This document shows positions 52,948 to 61,759 of a stretch of 64,000 nucleotides of DNA, one piece after another. The stretch lies in assembly GCF_002933815.1 (NCBI RefSeq), contig NZ_BEYR01000004.1, forward strand, positions 124,001 to 188,000, read 5' to 3'. The stretch's first letter is position 1, and every line of letters begins with the position of its first letter. Origin of the DNA: Sphingobacterium sp. HMA12 (GTDB lineage: Bacteria; Bacteroidota; Bacteroidia; Sphingobacteriales; Sphingobacteriaceae). The notes under the pieces are model-generated. The model was not told the DNA's origin and did not search any database. It worked only from the letters and a program-made list of their open reading frames with translations. The position numbers and the translations under genes were made by a program.

Positions 52948-54224
52948 TACTTATATTTCTCCTTCCACTTGTCGCGTAGACTATGGCGGATCTTCTCTTC
53001 CTGCGGATTTTGTCCGGGTTCATATAATTTTACGCCACTGACTTCTTTGGGCAGAAACTCCTGTACCACAAAATTGCCGGGATAGGCATGTGCATATTTA
53101 TATTCAGCACCATAATTAAGGTCTTTCATCAGCTTGGTCGGGGCATTACGAATGTGCAGGGGCACAGACAAATCGCCGGTCTGTTTCACCAGCGCCTGAG
53201 CCTTATTGATTGCTTCATAGGAAGCATTGCTCTTGACCGAAGTGGCAAGGTAAATAACAGTTTGCGACAGAATAATACGCGATTCGGGCCAGCCGATTAC
53301 ATTCACTGCCTGGAAACAATTATTGGCCAACAAGAGGGCATTGGGATTGGAATTGCCAATATCTTCAGATGCTAAAATCAGTAATCTACGGGCGATAAAT
53401 GATGGATCTTCTCCCCCCTCGATCATGCGTGCCAGCCAGTACACGGCAGCATTTGGGTCGGATCCGCGAATAGACTTAATAAAAGCTGAAATAATATCGT
53501 AATGCTGCTCGCCCGCCTTGTCGTATATCGCCATGTTCTGCTGCACTTGCCGCAAGACAAAAGCATTCGTAATCGGCTCCCTGTGGAGAACCGATGCATT
53601 GACCACAAGCTCGAGCACATTCAATAGTTTGCGCGCATCACCGCCAGATAAACGCAAGAGTGCTTCATACTCTTCGACAACAATTTCATGCTTTTGGAGG
53701 TATTCGTCCTCGTGCAGCGCCTTTTGAACCAGACCGATCAGATCCTCCTCCGATAGATGTTCGAGTACATAGACCTGGCAACGGGATAGCAGTGCGGATA
53801 TCACTTCGAACGAAGGATTTTCAGTTGTCGCGCCGATCAGTGTAACCAAGCCCCGTTCGACGGCGCCCAACAAAGAATCCTGCTGAGATTTGGAAAAACG
53901 ATGGATCTCATCAATAAACAGAATGGGCTGATCCTGATTGAAATTCATCAGCCGCTCGGCTTTGTCAATAACCTCACGGATATCTTTTACTCCTGCCTGT
54001 ATCGCACTCAGCGAAAAGAAGGGGCGATCCAGCTCCTTGGCAATCAACAGTGCCAAACTTGTCTTTCCGACACCCGGAGGCCCCCATAGGATCATCGAAG
54101 GGATATTTTTTTGCTGAATTGCATGATACAGGACTGCATCAGGGCCGACAATATGCTGCTGTCCCACATAATCATTCAATTGATGTGGACGCAGTCTTTC
54201 TGCAAGCGGGATACGTGTTGCCAT
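52944..54224 (-). CDS. rarA: Replication-associated recombination protein A (AAA ATPase)
   Basis: A 426-residue clamp-loader-like AAA ATPase. Walker A is WGPPGVGKTSLALLIA (about 46-61), Walker B is ILFIDEIHRFSKSQQDSLL (about 100-118), sensor 1 is TLIGATTENPSFEVISALLSRC with the arginine finger region, and the C-terminal tetramerisation part has LARMIEGGEDPSFIARRLLI and ASEDIGNSNPNALLLAN. These match the MgsA/RarA family (WRNIP1 in eukaryotes) that acts at stalled replication forks. It is a single gene with its own upstream region and no linkage to the envelope genes. Length is normal. Confidence 0.95.
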   Translation of the reverse strand: MATRIPLAERLRPHQLNDYVGQQHIVGPDAVLYHAIQQKNIPSMILWGPPGVGKTSLALLIAKELDRPFFSLSAIQAGVKDIREVIDKAERLMNFNQDQPILFIDEIHRFSKSQQDSLLGAVERGLVTLIGATTENPSFEVISALLSRCQVYVLEHLSEEDLIGLVQKALHEDEYLQKHEIVVEEYEALLRLSGGDARKLLNVLELVVNASVLHREPITNAFVLRQVQQNMAIYDKAGEQHYDIISAFIKSIRGSDPNAAVYWLARMIEGGEDPSFIARRLLILASEDIGNSNPNALLLANNCFQAVNVIGWPESRIILSQTVIYLATSVKSNASYEAINKAQALVKQTGDLSVPLHIRNAPTKLMKDLNYGAEYKYAHAYPGNFVVQEFLPKEVSGVKLYEPGQNPQEEKIRHSLRDKWKEKYKY

Positions 54225-54394
54225 AATACAAAATTAAAAATTAAATGGCAAAATAACTAAATATTTTAGCGTATACCGATAAAGTATACCCAAATAGTGG
54301 GCTTGTGGATACTCAAAAAGCATTTTAACATTTTTTCACACAATTTTTCGTCATATTTGCTCTAATATAAGTCTTTGTGGTCGAGCAGAGATCG

Positions 54395-54431
54395 ATAAAT
54401 TGCTTTTCACTATACAATTTATCCGAGTTTG
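54395..54431 (+). promoter_or_regulatory. Promoter-like inverted-repeat element, copy C
   Basis: ATAAATTG (54395-54402) and CAATTTAT (54415-54422) are perfect 8-base arms with a 12-base spacer; TTGC (54400-54403) is followed after 20 bases by CGAGTTTG (54424-54431). The -7 box departs from TA at its first two bases, so this copy may be weaker or decayed. It lies in front of copy D. Confidence 0.4.
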
Positions 54432-54497
54432 CTCTAAGATTAAAGTTTTATATGGCTGAGCACAACCGAGCTTGCGGGCGCATCGAAGAATAAAATC

Positions 54498-54533
54498 ATA
54501 AATTGCTTTTGATATGCAATTTATCTAAGTTAG
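54498..54533 (+). promoter_or_regulatory. Promoter-like inverted-repeat element, copy D
   Basis: ATAAATTGC (54498-54506) and GCAATTTAT (54516-54524) are perfect 9-base arms with a 9-base spacer. TTGC (54503-54506) is followed after 19 bases by TAAGTTAG (54526-54533), one base off TAnnTTTG. It ends 36 bases before the TPR gene start codon, and so is the likely promoter for that gene. Confidence 0.5.
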
Positions 54534-54569
54534 TAATACACGTCAATTATGGCGTTATAAAGCATAAGG

Positions 54570-55667
54570 ATGACGAAATACTGGACCCTACTTTTGACTG
54601 CCCTAATCCTGACCGTTGGAATGAGCGGAAAGGTGGCGGCACAGCAAGCCCCAAAGGATTATACCGGGGCTATAAAAAAATATGATGTTTCATTTAAAGG
54701 TGTAGGCCCGGAGGTGTATTTCCTGCCCCCCCCAAAGACTGAAAACGAAATTATTGAAGATAATTATAGCGATAAAAAAGGCTTTAGCAAGGAAATCGCC
54801 AGACAATTACTCTTTCAACGCTTGTTATTGCAATTGAAAAGCACCAACAACATGGGGCATTTTCAATACCTGATGAACCCTGTTCCGGCAGATGCCGCAG
54901 CATGGAATAACGCTATCGAGCAGCAAAAGAAATCGGAAAACTGGATTGCGGGTTATGCCCTAGCGAATGAGGCCGCGCTATTTGCCATTAAAAATAACGA
55001 CAGCAGCAATGCCTCAAAATTGCTGTATGACGCCTTAACATTGGCCAACCGTACCGACAATAAAGATGACATTGCTACAATCAACCTGAATCTAAGTAAC
55101 TTTCAATTGTACCATGGGGACTTTGTCAAAGCCGAAGAAAGTGCCCAAAAATATCATAGCTACGCCACGGTCAGCAAAAGCTACCTCGAACAGGCCAATG
55201 CCTGGTTATTAATTGCCATGGCACGTGCAGGACAAGGAAACTTTAAAGCTGCTGAAAATAATATTATCCGAAGTGCTATCCCCCTATTCAATAAGTCTAA
55301 AGCCTATGAAGGCAAAATATTCGCATGGGAAATGCTCGCGGAGATTTATTTTAAGCAAAATAAATACACAGAGGCACAGTGGTTTTTGCTGCAGGCCCGC
55401 GATCTGGCCAACGCAAAAAAACTGAGCAGCGAACTTGCTGAGATCGAGTATCTACTTGCCGCCTCCAAACAAAAGGATGGTAATTACAAAGTCGCCATCA
55501 AAGAATTTATACAGGCGGCTGAACTGGCCTCCAATGAGAATAACAAACAGCTGTCATTGGCGATATTGGACAAATTGGGCGAAGTATACCTGGTTCTGAA
55601 GGATTATCCATCCGCCGACCAGACTTACAAAGCATATACACAGCTGAAAAAGGAATTGTACAATTAA
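54570..55667 (+). CDS. Secreted TPR protein
   Basis: A 365-residue protein with a signal peptide (MTKYWTLLLTALILTVGMSG then KVAAQQ). From about residue 120 it is built of helical pairs in the TPR manner (ANEAALFAIKNNDSSNASKL, NLNLSNFQLYHGDFVKAEES, LLIAMARAGQGNFKAAENNI, MLAEIYFKQNKYTEAQWFLL, ILDKLGEVYLVLKDYPSADQ), about six repeats. Such proteins serve as scaffolds in the periplasm. The first 120 residues have no recognised domain. No partner gene is evident; the next gene is the S41 protease after 180 or 204 bases. A specific function cannot be given. Confidence 0.82.
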   Translation: MTKYWTLLLTALILTVGMSGKVAAQQAPKDYTGAIKKYDVSFKGVGPEVYFLPPPKTENEIIEDNYSDKKGFSKEIARQLLFQRLLLQLKSTNNMGHFQYLMNPVPADAAAWNNAIEQQKKSENWIAGYALANEAALFAIKNNDSSNASKLLYDALTLANRTDNKDDIATINLNLSNFQLYHGDFVKAEESAQKYHSYATVSKSYLEQANAWLLIAMARAGQGNFKAAENNIIRSAIPLFNKSKAYEGKIFAWEMLAEIYFKQNKYTEAQWFLLQARDLANAKKLSSELAEIEYLLAASKQKDGNYKVAIKEFIQAAELASNENNKQLSLAILDKLGEVYLVLKDYPSADQTYKAYTQLKKELYN

Positions 55668-55782
55668 TGGGCTTTGATCAGATCATAGCAACCGAGAATA
55701 GAAAGTAAGAAATAAATTGTATTTTAAGCTTTTTGTAAATATTAAAGGATAAATCAAATAAATTTTTAGAATCTATGATAAT

Positions 55783-55810
55783 GTGCTATGAATTTCACTA
55801 AATTTAGCAC
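55783..55810. promoter_or_regulatory. Imperfect inverted repeat upstream of the Prc-like protease
   Basis: GTGCTA (55783-55788) and TAGCAC (55805-55810) pair around an inner AATTT/AAATT part, with a 2-base bulge. It lies 37 to 60 bases before the alternative start codons. It could be an operator or chance; no promoter box was clear in the gap. Confidence 0.25.
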
Positions 55811-55870
55811 GCTTATCAATAAGAGCTGAATATTTTTATTTTTAAAATGATTATTAAAACTGTCGAAAAT

Positions 55871-57991
55871 ATGTTTAGGAAACTCATATTTGCACTTTTT
55901 GTGGTATCTATTGTCTCCTGTGGATCAAAACCAAGGGTGACGCTTCCAGATGACGGCGGGCTCAAGCCGAGCACGCAGCATCAGATCATCGCGAAAGAAG
56001 TCATTGGATTATTGGAAAATGCGAGCTACAAGAAAGTCAAAATGAATGATTCGATATCTGGAATTATCTACGATAATCTGATCAAAGGCTTAGACCAAAG
56101 CAAAAATTACTTGCTCCAGTCGGATATCGATGAATTTCAGGCTTACAAGAGTAATCTGGCTCAAGATATGAAAGATGGCGATCTTTCTGCTGCTTTCCAT
56201 ATCTTCAATGTATACAAAAAAAGATATTTGGAAAGGATGCAATATGCGCTTTCTGAAATCGACAAACCCCAGGACTTTACCAAAGACGAGTATTATCAGC
56301 CCAACCGTGAAAAATTAGGCTGGTTCAAAGCTGATGCCGAAGCGAATGACCAATGGCGTAAACGGGTAAAGTATGACTTATTGAACCTGGAAACAGCTAG
56401 TGGCAAATCAACGGACAGTGCCAAAACCAAACAGGTGGAAACATTGAAGAAACGTTATGTGAATTTAATTTCGCAGACAAAAAAATACAATTCCAATGAC
56501 GCCTTCCAGATCATTATGCAGGCGCTTACGGATGCTGTGGATCCGCATACCTCGTATTTCAACCCATCCTATGCACAGGCTTTCAATGAAGGCATGGCAA
56601 ATACTTTTGAAGGTATAGGTGCAAGACTGACCATCGACAATGAGGCCGTGAGCATCAACGAAATCATTCCCGGCGGACCGATCTTTAAGGATAAAACCAT
56701 TCAGGTGAACGACAAGATCATCGGTGTCGCGCAAGGCAAAGATGGCGAATTTGAAGATATCATCGGCTGGAGACTGGATGCGGCAGTAGCTAAAATAAAA
56801 GGACCCAAAGGAACAATCGTAAGACTTAAGATTATTCCGGCCGGGCAACCGATGAACTCGCACCCGCGCATTGTTTCCTTAGTCCGTGAGAAAATCGTTG
56901 TCGAGGAAGAATCCGCGAAAAAAGAAATCATGAACATCAAAGGTGCTGATGGCAAAATGTATAAAGTCGGGGTGATCAATATCCCTAAATTTTACATGGA
57001 TTTTGAGGCTTACAGAAGACGTGATCCAAACTATAAAAGTACAACACGGGATGTTAGATTGATCTTAGATACCCTGAAACAGGCAAAAGTCGATGCTGTA
57101 CTTATTGATCTACGCTTCAATGGCGGGGGATCACTTCCAGAAGCCATTGATCTGACAGGTTTGTTTATCGACAAAGGACCTGTGGTACAGGTAAGAGATA
57201 CCAAAAATAATATTGACGTCGAAGAAGACAAAAATGCTGGTGTGGCCTGGGATGGTCCACTGGGTGTGATGATCAACCGTTTCTCGGCCTCAGCTTCTGA
57301 AATTTTCGCCGGCGCGATTCAGGATTATGGCAGAGGGGTAATCCTTGGCTCACAAAGTTATGGTAAGGGAACCGTTCAATCGGCTATAGACATGTCACGT
57401 GTCATTAGCCCAACAAGCCGCTTGTTACTGAAAGCTTCTGGTGAGAAAGATCCTGATACGCCAGAAGGTGCACCACAATATGGACAGATCAACATTACAC
57501 TGGGTAAATTCTACCGTGTCAATGGCAGCAGTACACAACATAAAGGGGTGACACCTGACATTACTTTTCCATCTCAATTCTCTGCAGAGAAATTTGGTGA
57601 AAGTTCAGAAAAGTCTGCCCTTCCTTGGGATCAGATCCAGTCCAGCAACTTCAAAAAAGTCGCGGATATGAGCGGTGTGGACAAAAAGCTCGAAACCTTA
57701 CACGAGGATCGTATCAAAAATTCATTGGAATACAAATACTTAAAAGAGGACATTGAAGAGGCTCAAAAAGATGAGGATGTCAAAATTTCATTGGAATTGA
57801 ATAAATTCAAAAAAGAAAAAGATGACAACCTCAAGAAAAATAAAGACCGTATCAATGCTTTATTGAAATTACAGGGCAAACCAGCTTGGGAAGAGGGTAA
57901 ACCGCAACCGAAAATGGATCTTGACTTCGTAAAAGATGAAAGTGCAAAAGTCATGACGGATTACATCATCAATTTTGCAAATAAAAAATAA
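55871..57991 (+). CDS. C-terminal (tail-specific) processing protease, Prc-like S41A lipoprotein
   Basis: About 706 residues from the ATG at 55871, which starts the lipoprotein signal MFRKLIFALFVVSIVSC; an in-frame ATG at 55847 would add 8 residues. The order is an N-terminal helical domain (about 20-200), a PDZ domain (NTFEGIGARLTIDNEAVSIN, about 240-330), the S41 core with VLIDLRFNGGGSLPEA, the Ser nucleophile in FSASASEIFAGA and the Lys in SYGKGTVQ, and a charged helical C-terminal tail (about 610-700) as in Prc/Tsp. It degrades or processes periplasmic proteins from the C-terminus. Size fits the long Prc group. A clear terminator follows. Confidence 0.92.
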   Translation: MFRKLIFALFVVSIVSCGSKPRVTLPDDGGLKPSTQHQIIAKEVIGLLENASYKKVKMNDSISGIIYDNLIKGLDQSKNYLLQSDIDEFQAYKSNLAQDMKDGDLSAAFHIFNVYKKRYLERMQYALSEIDKPQDFTKDEYYQPNREKLGWFKADAEANDQWRKRVKYDLLNLETASGKSTDSAKTKQVETLKKRYVNLISQTKKYNSNDAFQIIMQALTDAVDPHTSYFNPSYAQAFNEGMANTFEGIGARLTIDNEAVSINEIIPGGPIFKDKTIQVNDKIIGVAQGKDGEFEDIIGWRLDAAVAKIKGPKGTIVRLKIIPAGQPMNSHPRIVSLVREKIVVEEESAKKEIMNIKGADGKMYKVGVINIPKFYMDFEAYRRRDPNYKSTTRDVRLILDTLKQAKVDAVLIDLRFNGGGSLPEAIDLTGLFIDKGPVVQVRDTKNNIDVEEDKNAGVAWDGPLGVMINRFSASASEIFAGAIQDYGRGVILGSQSYGKGTVQSAIDMSRVISPTSRLLLKASGEKDPDTPEGAPQYGQINITLGKFYRVNGSSTQHKGVTPDITFPSQFSAEKFGESSEKSALPWDQIQSSNFKKVADMSGVDKKLETLHEDRIKNSLEYKYLKEDIEEAQKDEDVKISLELNKFKKEKDDNLKKNKDRINALLKLQGKPAWEEGKPQPKMDLDFVKDESAKVMTDYIINFANKK

Positions 57992-58006
57992 CGGGGATAC
58001 TCCCAT

Positions 58007-58042
58007 AAAAAAAGGCAATCGTAACAACGGTTGCCTTTTTTT
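58007..58042 (+). terminator. Intrinsic terminator after the Prc-like gene
   Basis: GGCAATCGT (58014-58022) and ACGGTTGCC (58027-58035) form a 9-bp stem with one T-G pair and a 4-base loop AACA; seven A precede and seven T follow. It begins 16 bases after the stop codon. Confidence 0.9.
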
Positions 58043-58106
58043 ATGATAGTCATCACAATGCTAGGTCATTAACAACGAATTCATCTTTTCTTCGTACCTT
58101 GCTATA

Positions 58107-58121
58107 ACTCGATAATCGAGT
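58107..58121. promoter_or_regulatory. Small palindrome upstream of the first universal stress gene
   Basis: ACTCGAT, one base, ATCGAGT: a perfect 7-base inverted repeat about 104 bases before the start codon. A second, looser pair CCGGTT/AACCGG follows nearer the gene. Possible regulator sites, otherwise unsupported. Confidence 0.25.
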
Positions 58122-58224
58122 AGATTTTAGGACGATGGCCCCGGTTGTGTAAACTTTAACCGGCTTAAACTGTTTATACTAAACATAAACTTGGCTTGAC
58201 ATAAAATTTCTAACTTATAGCACA

Positions 58225-59055
58225 ATGAAACGTATCCTGCTTTTAACCGACTTTTCAGAAAATGCACTATTAGCGGCAAAACAGGTCGCCCTCTGTGTAG
58301 CGGCCTGGAAAACTGAACAAGTTATTGTTTACCATACGTACAACAGCGTAACAATTGTAAACAACGAACCCATAGTTGTGGTCAATGACGAAGTGAAAGA
58401 GGCCAAAGAGAAAGAATTAAATACTTGGCTTGAACTGATCAAACCGCTTTTCCCACCACAGGTGACCTTATCCCACAGGATGGAGGATGTCGACCTGCCG
58501 ATAGGGGTGAATGACCTCTGCAAATCCGAAGCTATTGATCTGGTGGCACTGGGAATCACGGGACAGACTGGCTTCGCAAAAATATTGGTAGGCAGCAACG
58601 CCATTACCCTAATGGATATCTGCAATAAGCCGATGCTGATTGTCTCCCACAAGGTCGATCCGGCAGTTCCAAAGCATGTACTGGCAACCACTGACCTGAA
58701 AGAAGTAGACCGGAAATTAAGTCTGTTTAACCTGGATCAGGTCCTCGATGCTTTCTCCGCACAGTTATACGTGTTGAACGTCGCGAAGCGGGAGAGTTCG
58801 GCCGCAGATCTGGCACAGGAATTAAAACACCTACATGAACGGCTGGACAAGTATAAACCGATCTATGACTACATCAGTCACGACGATATTACGATGGGAA
58901 TAGCGGAATATGCAAAAGAGAAACATATTGACCTTATCCTGTCCTTTCATAAGAAACAAGGCTTACTGGCTAGTCTATTTAAAACAAGTATATCCAAAAA
59001 GATGGCCTGGAACGGCGCTGCCAACTTATTGGTTATTCCAATGGACAAGTCCTAA
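58225..59055 (+). CDS. Two-domain universal stress protein
   Basis: A 276-residue UspA-like protein with two tandem Usp domains (about 1-145 and 150-276). Domain 1 begins ILLLTDFSENALLAAKQ and has the ATP-binding motif G-x2-G-x9-G-S (GITGQTGFAKILVGSN, about 112-127). Domain 2 (ATTDLKEVDRKLSL) lacks it, ending HKKQGLLASLFKTSISKKMA, so it is probably a regulatory or dimer domain. Such proteins are cytoplasmic and rise in stress or stationary phase. It has a paralogue at 59819-60649 of exactly the same length. The gene is transcribed alone and ends at a hairpin. Confidence 0.9.
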   Translation: MKRILLLTDFSENALLAAKQVALCVAAWKTEQVIVYHTYNSVTIVNNEPIVVVNDEVKEAKEKELNTWLELIKPLFPPQVTLSHRMEDVDLPIGVNDLCKSEAIDLVALGITGQTGFAKILVGSNAITLMDICNKPMLIVSHKVDPAVPKHVLATTDLKEVDRKLSLFNLDQVLDAFSAQLYVLNVAKRESSAADLAQELKHLHERLDKYKPIYDYISHDDITMGIAEYAKEKHIDLILSFHKKQGLLASLFKTSISKKMAWNGAANLLVIPMDKS

Positions 59056-59070
59056 AACGGCCACTGACAT

Positions 59071-59112
59071 AAGAGCGCTCCGTGCTTCAAGTTCGATATA
59101 CGGAGCGCTCTT
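59071..59112. terminator. Hairpin between convergent usp and doxX genes
   Basis: AAGAGCGCTCCGT (59071-59083) and ACGGAGCGCTCTT (59100-59112) are perfect 13-base arms with a 16-base loop. It lies 15 bases after the usp stop and 56 bases past the doxX stop on the other strand. T-runs are short on both sides, so it may act as a bidirectional terminator of moderate strength. Confidence 0.6.
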
Positions 59113-59167
59113 TGTACTCATATAATATCACGAACGACCCTGGCTGTGATTTGCCGCTAAATTTCTG

Positions 59168-59575
59168 CTATTTCTTGTCTACGGAATGTTTCCCGGGTCC
59201 AATAAATACAAGTCCCAGAAACACGAAAAACAATTCGATAGCATGGGATGCTCCAGAGACACCGTCGCCTTTAGATAGGTGCATCAGTCCAGCAACAACC
59301 ATCGTAAAAGCAAGTAACAGGGCTGAGGGTCTAAAAAAGAGTCCTAATAGTAGAAAAAGACCACCAATGGTTTCTGCTGCTGCGGCCATAAAACCCCAAA
59401 ATGCCGGCATAAAATTGATGCCCATATTGCCCATTGCTTTACCTACACCAGCCCACAGTTCAGGACCTCCCTGCAGCTTGGGCAAACCATGCATGATCAT
59501 CATGACACCTAATCCGATACGAAGGACCAATAAGCCTGTATCCCTATATTTACCCAGTGAATTCCAAATTGCCAT
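59168..59575 (-). CDS. DoxX family membrane protein
   Basis: A 135-residue protein with four hydrophobic segments and the DoxX motifs GLLVLRIGLGVMMIMHGLPK (about 14-33), FWGFMAAAAETIGGLFLLLG and FRPSALLLAFTMVVAG. DoxX-like proteins are small inner membrane proteins, in some bacteria tied to oxidative stress and thiol control, but their biochemical role is not settled. It lies between two universal stress protein genes, on the opposite strand to both. This may be a small stress module, though the layout gives no shared promoter. Confidence 0.9.
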   Translation of the reverse strand: MAIWNSLGKYRDTGLLVLRIGLGVMMIMHGLPKLQGGPELWAGVGKAMGNMGINFMPAFWGFMAAAAETIGGLFLLLGLFFRPSALLLAFTMVVAGLMHLSKGDGVSGASHAIELFFVFLGLVFIGPGKHSVDKK

Positions 59576-59818
59576 AAATAAAAATTATAATATATTAAAC
59601 TGTTAATTACTGATAGACTTTCCTAAAATAACCAAAATTTTTCATTGATCGCTGTTTAAATCCTGCCTTTTGACACCACAAAATTAAACCGGTATGGGAT
59701 ATTTCCCTTTGATATAGATTAAGAAATTCAATAAAATAGATTAATCTGAATAGAAAAATATTGCATTTATGCTACTAAATACGTAATTTAAGGGACGTAG
59801 ACCCGATTATAAAATAAA

Positions 59819-60649
59819 ATGAAGAATCTTCTCTTGCTAACGGATTTCTCTGACAATGCTTATGCTGCTGCCCAATACGCTGCAAAATTAGCTCCGCTTT
59901 GGGGAATAGAAAAGGTAGTGCTTTACCACACCTATGAGGTTGTCCCGACAGTCGGAACAGAGCCTGTCGTCATCAGTAATTCGGATATTCTGGAAGAAAA
60001 ACAAAAGGATCTCAACGTATGGCAGGAGGATCTGATACAACTCTTTCCACAGGGGATCGCATGGAAAGTGGTTCTGGAAGAGTATGAATTAAGCTATGGC
60101 GTCAACCGCACCTGTGCCGAAGAAGATATTGATCTTGTGGTGGTGGGAACGGCCGGTAAAAGTGGATTTAAAAAACTGCTTCTGGGAAGCAATACCTTAA
60201 AATTGATCGAAAACTGTCATACCCCGCTGTTAGTTGTGCCGGCCAAAGCAGAGTTCAGGATTCCCAAAAAAATGCTGATCGCAACGAATCTAAAAGAGGT
60301 GAAAATCAAACTGGACCGCCTATTGGTCAATGCGGCGGAAGTACTCCGCAAAAGTGAGGTCTATGTGGTCCATGTGACTAAGGAAGATCCTGCGAGTAAG
60401 GCGCTAAGCACAGAAATTAATATTATGACCGATCTGCTGGCCTCTTACCATCCGATCTACAGCTATATCCTGCAATCGGACATTGCCGTTGGTATTAATC
60501 AATACATCAATGAGAATCATATTGATATGATGGTTACCTTCCATCGTGACAAAGGATTACTCAGCCGGATTTTCAACACCAGTATCGCACAAAAAATGGC
60601 CTGGAAAAGCCAGGCCGCAATGATGGTGATCCCCGTCCATTCAGGGTAA
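59819..60649 (+). CDS. Two-domain universal stress protein, paralogue
   Basis: A 276-residue protein, the same length as the Usp at 58225-59055 and similar throughout (LLLLTDFSDNAYAAAQYAAK; ATNLKEVKIKLDRL; HRDKGLLSRIFNTSIAQKMA). Domain 1 keeps the G-x2-G-x9-G-S motif (GTAGKSGFKKLLLGSN, about 112-127); domain 2 again lacks it. It probably arose by gene duplication with doxX between. It ends 10 bases from the stop of the convergent LD-carboxypeptidase gene with no hairpin between them. Confidence 0.9.
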   Translation: MKNLLLLTDFSDNAYAAAQYAAKLAPLWGIEKVVLYHTYEVVPTVGTEPVVISNSDILEEKQKDLNVWQEDLIQLFPQGIAWKVVLEEYELSYGVNRTCAEEDIDLVVVGTAGKSGFKKLLLGSNTLKLIENCHTPLLVVPAKAEFRIPKKMLIATNLKEVKIKLDRLLVNAAEVLRKSEVYVVHVTKEDPASKALSTEINIMTDLLASYHPIYSYILQSDIAVGINQYINENHIDMMVTFHRDKGLLSRIFNTSIAQKMAWKSQAAMMVIPVHSG

Positions 60650-60659
60650 TAGGGAAAGT

Positions 60660-61562
60660 CTATATGTAGCTAAGTTCGGTTTTATTGGCACTCGTTATTA
60701 ATCTTACTTTTCGGCCCAATACCAGCGCATGGTTATCATCAATATGCCCCGCAGGATAACCAAAGGCAACCGGAAAGTCGTATTCTTCAACTTTGTCCCA
60801 GATAATTTCCGCTACGGTCTGTCCAAATGTGGGGTCATTGTCTTTCATGGACGAAAAACTACCGACAATAAGGCCTTTCAATTTTTTAAATTTACCCGCG
60901 CGCTTCAACGCCCAGAGCATCCGGTCCACGGAGTAATAGGCCTCGCCCACATCTTCAATAAAAAGAATTTTATTGGCATACTTAACATCGGAATCCGAAG
61001 CTAAGACGGATAATAGAATAGCCAGATTTCCACCAATCAGTTTCCCTTCGGCTTCCCCCGGACGATTGGGGAATACGGATTGCTCATATGCAAAGTCCAT
61101 GGATTCCCCAAAAAGTGCATTTTTCAACGTCTCCAGCGAATCTTTTGTTCCCGATTCAAAAGACTTGGGCATCTGTCCGTGGATGGTTGCAATTTTATAG
61201 TTACGCTGAATATGGCTGTGCAATACAGTGATATCGCTAAAGCCGACCAACCATTTGGGATGCTGCTCAAAACCAGCAAAATCGATCTCATCCACAATAC
61301 GGACACAACCATAGCCTCCCCGGGCGGCAAATACAGCTTTAATGGATGGATCATCCAGTGCCCATTGCAGATCTGCGGCGCGCAGCCGATCATCTCCGGC
61401 AAATTGGTGGTAAGATGTCCCTACCGTCTCTCCTACCAGAACCTCCAGTCCCCAGCTCTTCAATGTTTCAATCCCTATATCAATCGTGCCGCGAATAAAA
61501 CTGGCCGGACAAACGATGGCAACTTTGTCACCTTTTTTAAGAAAATCGGGTATTTTAGACAT
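60660..61562 (-). CDS. ldcA: LD-carboxypeptidase (peptidase family S66)
   Basis: A 300-residue S66 enzyme with KKGDKVAIVCPASFIRG (10-26), FAARGGYGCVRIVDEIDF (about 76-93), the Ser nucleophile in VGFSDITVLHSHI (about 112), IGGNLAILLSVLASDSDV, the catalytic Glu in FIEDVGEAYYSVDRML and the His in GYPAGHIDDNHALVLGR. These enzymes cleave the terminal D-Ala from muropeptide tetrapeptides during cytoplasmic peptidoglycan recycling. Length is normal. It is divergent from metG with a 268-base gap. No signal peptide, consistent with a cytoplasmic place. Confidence 0.9.
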   Translation of the reverse strand: MSKIPDFLKKGDKVAIVCPASFIRGTIDIGIETLKSWGLEVLVGETVGTSYHQFAGDDRLRAADLQWALDDPSIKAVFAARGGYGCVRIVDEIDFAGFEQHPKWLVGFSDITVLHSHIQRNYKIATIHGQMPKSFESGTKDSLETLKNALFGESMDFAYEQSVFPNRPGEAEGKLIGGNLAILLSVLASDSDVKYANKILFIEDVGEAYYSVDRMLWALKRAGKFKKLKGLIVGSFSSMKDNDPTFGQTVAEIIWDKVEEYDFPVAFGYPAGHIDDNHALVLGRKVRLITSANKTELSYI

Positions 61563-61759
61563 AATTATTATGTTTCATGAATGATTTGATTTTTTATGGC
61601 TATGAAGCGATCATGCGCCAATGTGCTTTATTTTAACTCAAATTATTTTGTTGTTGCTCGTGATGGTTTCCTCTATTAAAATCTTCAATGGATGAGGAGA
61701 GAACGCTAAATTTGGTCGTCCATAAAGCTCTCTGAGCGACAAATTAACACAAATTTATC

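Larger units (their letters stand above)
54354..54534 (+). repeat. Tandem imperfect repeat carrying promoter-like elements
   Basis: TTTGCTCTAA at 54356-54365 recurs at 54428-54437, 72 bases on. Downstream of each copy the order is the same: an AT-rich stretch, GAGCA, then ATAAATTG, an AT-rich spacer and CAATTTAT. The second unit is longer by about 30 bases. Before the first unit a partial third copy of the CAATTT...TTTGCTCTAA junction is visible. The array looks like a local duplication of a promoter segment. Confidence 0.55.
54225..54569. other. Gene-free stretch between rarA and the TPR gene
   Basis: 345 bases between divergent genes. It contains a GTATAC pair (54271-54276 and 54284-54289), the two promoter-like elements C and D, and a tandem imperfect duplication that carries them. 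No ORF is supported. See the separate entries for the repeats. Confidence 0.6.

Noticed and set aside
59082..59606. A 174-codon plus-strand frame across the doxX gene
   Set aside because: It is fully antisense to a clear DoxX protein with typical membrane motifs; its translation is Pro/Ser-rich with no family features.
61080..61580. A 166-codon plus-strand frame opposite the LD-carboxypeptidase
   Set aside because: Antisense to a gene with intact S66 catalytic motifs; no domain recognised.
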